Shown here in pieces: positions 11,765 through 15,128 of a stretch of DNA of 15,128 bases. Source of the stretch: JBNKDD01 sp050288085 (GTDB lineage Bacteria; Chloroflexota; Anaerolineae; Aggregatilineales; UBA3940); assembly GCA_050288085.1 (NCBI GenBank), contig JBNKDD010000128.1, positions 1 through 15,128 on the forward strand, written 5' to 3'. Under the pieces are notes generated by a model. It ran no database searches. It had not been told where the DNA came from and saw nothing but the letters and a program-made list of their open reading frames with translations. The position numbers and the translations under genes were made by a program. Every line of letters starts with the position of its first letter. Position 1 is the first letter of the stretch.

Positions 11765-14404
11765 ATGGCAAACCTGATTGGACAGGAGCTTGGCGGCTAC
11801 CAGATCGTCGAGGAAATCGGCCAGGGTGGCATGGCAGCCGTCTACAAAGCCTACGAATCCGCCACTGACCGTTACGTCGCGATCAAGATACTGCCTCAAC
11901 TGTTTACACGCGATCCCCGATTCGTGGAGCGCTTCAAGCGGGAAGCACAAGCACTCGCCAAATTGGAACACCTGCATATCCTGCCGATCCATGCCTATGG
12001 CGAGCAGGACGGGATCACCTATCTGGCGATGCGCTATATACCGACCGGCTCCCTCAAAGACCGCATCCGGCGTGGACCACTTCCTTTACAGGATGTCTGC
12101 GGCCTGCTCAGACAGATCGCGGCGGCGCTGGATTATGCTCACCGTCACGGCATCTTTCACCGCGATGTCAAACCGGCTAACATCCTGCTCGACGGCGAGG
12201 GGAATGCTTACCTGACCGATTTCGGCATTGCCCGGATGGTTGGAACCACCGCCGATCTGACCGGGAGTGGAATCATCGGCACCCCGGCCTATATGTCCCC
12301 TGAACAGCTTGAAGAGAGCGCCCTGGTTGTCCCTGCTTCCGACCAGTACGCGCTGGGGATTGTCCTTTACGAGATGGTCACCGGGCGCACACCTTATCTG
12401 GCAGATACACCGGTCGCCATGATCACCAAGAAGCTGACTGCCCCGCTGCCACCGCCGAGTGAATTCAATCCCAACCTGCCCGAAGCCGTCGAATATGTCA
12501 TCCTCAGAGCCTTAGCTAGAGACCCGGAAGCCCGCTTCGATTCGTGTAGTGAGTTAGCCGAGCAGTTCGCTGCCGCATTAGGAGGCATGCCGGTTGATGT
12601 TCAACCCCCGGCTGTTAGCTCCAATGACCTGACCTACGATTACCCGGCTGGAACCGAAGCATTCACCCCAACTGCCCCAGCTTCCCCGGCCCCGACAGCG
12701 ATCCCGGACNNNNNNNNNNNNNNNNNNNNNNNNNNNNNNNNNNNNNNNNNNNNNNNNNNNNNNNNNNNNNNNNNNNNNNNNNNNNNNNNNNNNNNNNNNN
12801 NNNNNNNNNCCTACGATTACCCGGCTGGAACCGAAGCATTCACCCCAACTGCCCCAGCTTCCCCGGCCCCGACAGCGATCCCGGACGGCCCCACCGTCAC
12901 GGAGCGGAGGAGGATGCCTGCCTGGTTGATCGGCTTGATTGCCGTCCTGGGGGTGGTGGCAGTAGGAGCAGTCATCTTCTTCGGACGACGAGGTCCAGGC
13001 GCAGCCACCCCCGATCCGGCCCAACCCGGCGAGGACACTGATGCCAGTCTCCCTGCCACTCAATCTGCCCTCACGGCTTACGATAACTTCGATAACCCAG
13101 CATTTGATGGCAGTTTCAACGCTGCCATCTGGGTGCAAGATGATAGCCTATCGGCGGAGGCGTTAGCTGCTCATCAAGNNNNNNNNGAATTTGATGGCAG
13201 TTTCAACGCTGCCATCTGGGTGCAAGATGATAGCCTATCGGCGGAGGCGTTAGCTGCTCATCAAGAGGATGGACGCCTGGTGCTCGATAATGTCCCCCTC
13301 CGGAAGGATACGGAGCGAGTTCTTCGATTTCCCGATACCTGGACGCAAGAAAATTTCGATTTTATTGAGGGCAAGCTGCAAATCGGCGATGATGCGACCG
13401 GTGACCTATCCATCGTCAAGATACAACTGTTCTCCAGCGATTGGGAATGGTGGGCGGAAGTCCGCCTGACGGCAGATCCAAACGCTGCCGATCCCTGGTT
13501 TGCTTGCGATGTAAACATAGATCACACGCTTGAGATACTGAAGGAAATACCCATCGAGTACAATACCTGGTATGCCACTCGAATTGAAGTGGACTGGGAC
13601 ACCGAATCGTTGAACTACTACCTGGACGATCAACTAAAATGTATCTATCCCCTACCGGCAGGGATGTTGGAGAACACTCGTTTTGCCGGGCTGGTCGGCA
13701 TCTGGCAGCCAGCGAATGCATCGGTCACCGCCTATATTGATGATGTGCGTGTTGGCTATCTGGCAGATGAGGCCGCCAACCAACCTACTCCCACTGCCTA
13801 TGACGACTTCAACAATCCAAAGTACGATGGCAGCTTTAACACTGACCTCTGGGTACATGATGATGACCTGTCGGCAGAGATTTTAGCCGCCCATCAACAG
13901 GATGGGTATCTGGTTTTCGATAATGCTCCCTTCTCCGAAGAGACGGATCGATCTATTCGAATCCCGGCTATCTTGACGCAAGAAGATTTCGATTTTGTTG
14001 AGGTAAAACTGCGGCTAGACGACGATGTGACCGGCGGCTTCTCTATGGTCAAATTGCAATTGTCAGGAGATACCTGGGAATGGTGGGCACAGGTTTACCT
14101 GAGCGGAGTTCCCGACCAGGTTGATCCCTGGTTTTCATGTGATATATCCATTAACAACGAGCCCGAATTACTAAAGGAAATACCCATCGAGTACAACGTC
14201 TGGTATACCACCCGAATTGAAGTTGATTGGGACACGGAGTCACTGAATTACTATCTTGACGATCAACTAAAATGTACCTATCCCCTGCCATCGGGAATGT
14301 TGGATGACGCGGCCTTTCGAGTGGAGGTCGGCGTCTGGCAGGAAACAAACGCCTCTATCACCGCCTATATTGATGACATGAGCTTTGGTCTGCTTGAGCC
14401 ATAA
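11765..14404 (+). CDS. PknB-like transmembrane Ser/Thr protein kinase with two extracellular jelly-roll domains
   Basis: The start ATG is preceded by GGGAGGG. The kinase domain covers ~11-275: glycine loop GQGGMA (19-24), K41, E60, HRDVKPAN (132-139), DFG (152-154) and GTPAYMSPE (172-180). All key residues are present, so it should be active. The non-Arg, Gly-rich loop and SPE motif fit bacterial PknB/Hanks-type kinases. A Pro/Thr/Ala linker follows, then one membrane helix (13-bp-to-codon position ~384-410 in the gapped numbering, MPAWLIGLIAVLG). Two tandem outer domains of about 200 residues follow, each with YD(N/D)F, DGSFN, WEWWA, PWFxCD and DDQLKCxYPLP, most like a concanavalin/LamG jelly-roll. 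Two Cys per domain suggest a disulfide. It probably senses an extracellular carbohydrate or polymer and phosphorylates cytoplasmic targets. Two N-runs inside are assembly artefacts; the collapsed product is ~791 residues. Confidence 0.93.
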   Translation: MANLIGQELGGYQIVEEIGQGGMAAVYKAYESATDRYVAIKILPQLFTRDPRFVERFKREAQALAKLEHLHILPIHAYGEQDGITYLAMRYIPTGSLKDRIRRGPLPLQDVCGLLRQIAAALDYAHRHGIFHRDVKPANILLDGEGNAYLTDFGIARMVGTTADLTGSGIIGTPAYMSPEQLEESALVVPASDQYALGIVLYEMVTGRTPYLADTPVAMITKKLTAPLPPPSEFNPNLPEAVEYVILRALARDPEARFDSCSELAEQFAAALGGMPVDVQPPAVSSNDLTYDYPAGTEAFTPTAPASPAPTAIPDXXXXXXXXXXXXXXXXXXXXXXXXXXXXXXXXXXYDYPAGTEAFTPTAPASPAPTAIPDGPTVTERRRMPAWLIGLIAVLGVVAVGAVIFFGRRGPGAATPDPAQPGEDTDASLPATQSALTAYDNFDNPAFDGSFNAAIWVQDDSLSAEALAAHQXXXEFDGSFNAAIWVQDDSLSAEALAAHQEDGRLVLDNVPLRKDTERVLRFPDTWTQENFDFIEGKLQIGDDATGDLSIVKIQLFSSDWEWWAEVRLTADPNAADPWFACDVNIDHTLEILKEIPIEYNTWYATRIEVDWDTESLNYYLDDQLKCIYPLPAGMLENTRFAGLVGIWQPANASVTAYIDDVRVGYLADEAANQPTPTAYDDFNNPKYDGSFNTDLWVHDDDLSAEILAAHQQDGYLVFDNAPFSEETDRSIRIPAILTQEDFDFVEVKLRLDDDVTGGFSMVKLQLSGDTWEWWAQVYLSGVPDQVDPWFSCDISINNEPELLKEIPIEYNVWYTTRIEVDWDTESLNYYLDDQLKCTYPLPSGMLDDAAFRVEVGVWQETNASITAYIDDMSFGLLEP
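12633..12886. other. Assembly gap (100 N) flanked by identical 77-base copies
   Basis: Exactly 100 N fill 12710-12809. The 77 bases before the gap (12633-12709) are identical to the 77 bases after it (12810-12886). The second copy starts at the first base of the right-hand contig. This is what two contigs overlapping by one 77-base k-mer look like when joined with N instead of being merged. Removing the N-run and one copy deletes 177 bases (59 codons) and keeps the frame. The linker text encoded is Pro/Thr/Ala-rich, so a real tandem repeat is possible but less likely. Confidence 0.9.
13102..13265. other. Second assembly gap (8 N) flanked by identical 77-base copies
   Basis: Eight N at 13179-13186 are flanked by a 77-base sequence (13102-13178) that is repeated exactly at 13189-13265; 13187-13188 (GA) are the first bases of the right contig. 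Collapsing the duplicate removes 87 bases (29 codons) in frame. After collapse, outer domain 1 reads continuously AAHQEDGRLVLDN and aligns without gaps to domain 2, AAHQQDGYLVFDN. This strongly supports the duplicate being artificial. Confidence 0.92.
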
Positions 14405-14411
14405 TTCCTGT

Positions 14412-15128
14412 TCAGGCAGGCACGATCACCTTCACCGCCTGGGGCAGCACCGAAACCTGGATCGGCACCGGGTCGAGCATTTCGCCGTCGTAAGTAATCG
14501 CCTGGGGCGGATCGGCCTGCAGCGTGATCTCCCGGCCCTGCCAGTGCTCAAGTGGTTCTAGTATCTGGCGATCAGGTGTGACCGCCCCGGCAGCGACCGC
14601 CATCAGCGTTTGCAAATCCGTATGGCGCATGACGATCACGTCCAGCTTCCCATCCCCCAGATCGATGGTAGGTGACATCGAGATTCCTCCCACCATGAAG
14701 TTGACGCAGTTCGCCACCATGCACGATACCCCCTCGCTTTCGATCTCTTCCCCATCGATAGTCAGGTAATACCGGGAAGGTTCGAGGGTCGTCATGGCCT
14801 GAAGGGTCGTCAGCGCATAGGCAATAAATCCCAACCGGTTCTTCAGCTCCCGGTCGGCCTGGCGATTCGTCTCGGCGAAAATCCCGGCAGCGACCATCAC
14901 CAGGAACGCCTCCCCGTTGACCTTGCCCATATCGATCTTCCGCACCACGTGATCACCACCCAGCACCCCCGCCGATTCCCGTAGTGTCCGGGGGAGACCC
15001 AGTTCATGAGCCAGTACATTGCTTGTCCCACCGGGGAAGATCGCCAATGGGATATCTGCGCCAGACAGACAGGTCGATACCTCGGCGATGGTGCCATCTC
15101 CGCCGTACACCCCCACCATATCAACCCC
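14412..15128 (-). CDS. Diacylglycerol kinase family lipid kinase (C-terminal part)
   Basis: The frame runs open through the window edge at 15128, so the N-terminus is missing. The ATG at 15119 is probably internal, as the frame continues G-V-D before it. The visible 238 codons include the nucleotide-binding motif YGGDGTIAEV close to the edge and PGGTSNVLAHELGLP soon after. C-terminal motifs are GGISMSP, LGDGKLDVIVMR and YDGEMLDPVPIQVSVLPQAVKVIVP. Together these are the DAGK_cat (YegS/DgkB/LCB5) family. Members phosphorylate diacylglycerol, sphingoid bases or related lipids with ATP at the membrane. The substrate is not evident. The gene converges on the kinase gene; the stop codons are only seven bases apart, and no terminator is visible between them. 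Confidence 0.92.
   Translation of the reverse strand, partial: GVDMVGVYGGDGTIAEVSTCLSGADIPLAIFPGGTSNVLAHELGLPRTLRESAGVLGGDHVVRKIDMGKVNGEAFLVMVAAGIFAETNRQADRELKNRLGFIAYALTTLQAMTTLEPSRYYLTIDGEEIESEGVSCMVANCVNFMVGGISMSPTIDLGDGKLDVIVMRHTDLQTLMAVAAGAVTPDRQILEPLEHWQGREITLQADPPQAITYDGEMLDPVPIQVSVLPQAVKVIVPA

Noticed and set aside
12633..12886. A true tandem repeat in the kinase linker
   Set aside because: The duplicate is exact, is 77 bases at both gaps and begins at the contig start, which fits an assembly overlap better.
1..15128. CRISPR array, tRNA, rRNA, transposase or phage genes
   Set aside because: No regularly spaced repeats, no RNA gene signatures and no coding matches were seen on either strand.

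Overview
The window looks like a chromosomal segment of a Chloroflexota bacterium (Anaerolineae-like), taken from a draft or metagenome assembly. This is inferred from gene content: a MalT-type LuxR regulator, a PknB-like Ser/Thr kinase with paired extracellular jelly-roll domains, a deazaflavin/F420-type Ddn-like protein, toast-rack repeats, and hairpin-rich intergenic DNA. GC is moderate, with one visibly AT-richer gene (WD40, 8438-9514). No rRNA, tRNA, CRISPR array, transposase or phage gene was seen.

Layout. 1-1596: C-terminal part of a MalT/LuxR regulator, cut by the window edge. 1597-1931: 335 bases without a gene, holding six short-loop hairpins and the first copy of an 82-bp structured repeat. 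1932-2663: toast-rack protein. 2664-2891: second repeat copy and a folded leader. 2892-4462: compact operon of a 72-residue conserved small protein, a CPBP-type membrane protein and a Ddn/DUF385-like protein. 4479-4570: cloverleaf-like element. 4604-6133: secreted, membrane-tethered S12 serine hydrolase, ending at a strong terminator. The minus-strand block then reads from right to left: MMSDH-type aldehyde dehydrogenase (11556-10102), a second cloverleaf element, a ferritin-like four-helix protein (9933-9529), an anchored seven-repeat WD40 protein (9514-8438), a hairpin-rich spacer, a six-TM membrane protein (8167-7532) and a membrane-anchored SGNH hydrolase (7527-6187). A divergent region (11557-11764) leads into the plus-strand kinase (11765-14404), which converges on a partial diacylglycerol-kinase-like gene (14412-15128).

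How the genes relate. The left half looks like a signalling and envelope neighbourhood: a regulator followed by small, membrane and surface enzymes. The SGNH and six-TM genes are four bases apart and are probably expressed together. The dehydrogenase would serve valine/propionyl or inositol catabolism. No single pathway joins the whole window.

Two points matter most to a reader. First, the kinase gene contains two runs of N, each flanked by identical 77-base copies. These are almost certainly unmerged contig overlaps, and the true protein is about 791 rather than 879 residues. Second, the intergenic regions are unusually rich in dyad symmetry. The best candidate for something undescribed is the 82-bp module in front of two neighbouring genes: it conserves nested stems and carries a CCCTCC that could pair with the GGAGGG ribosome binding site of each gene.
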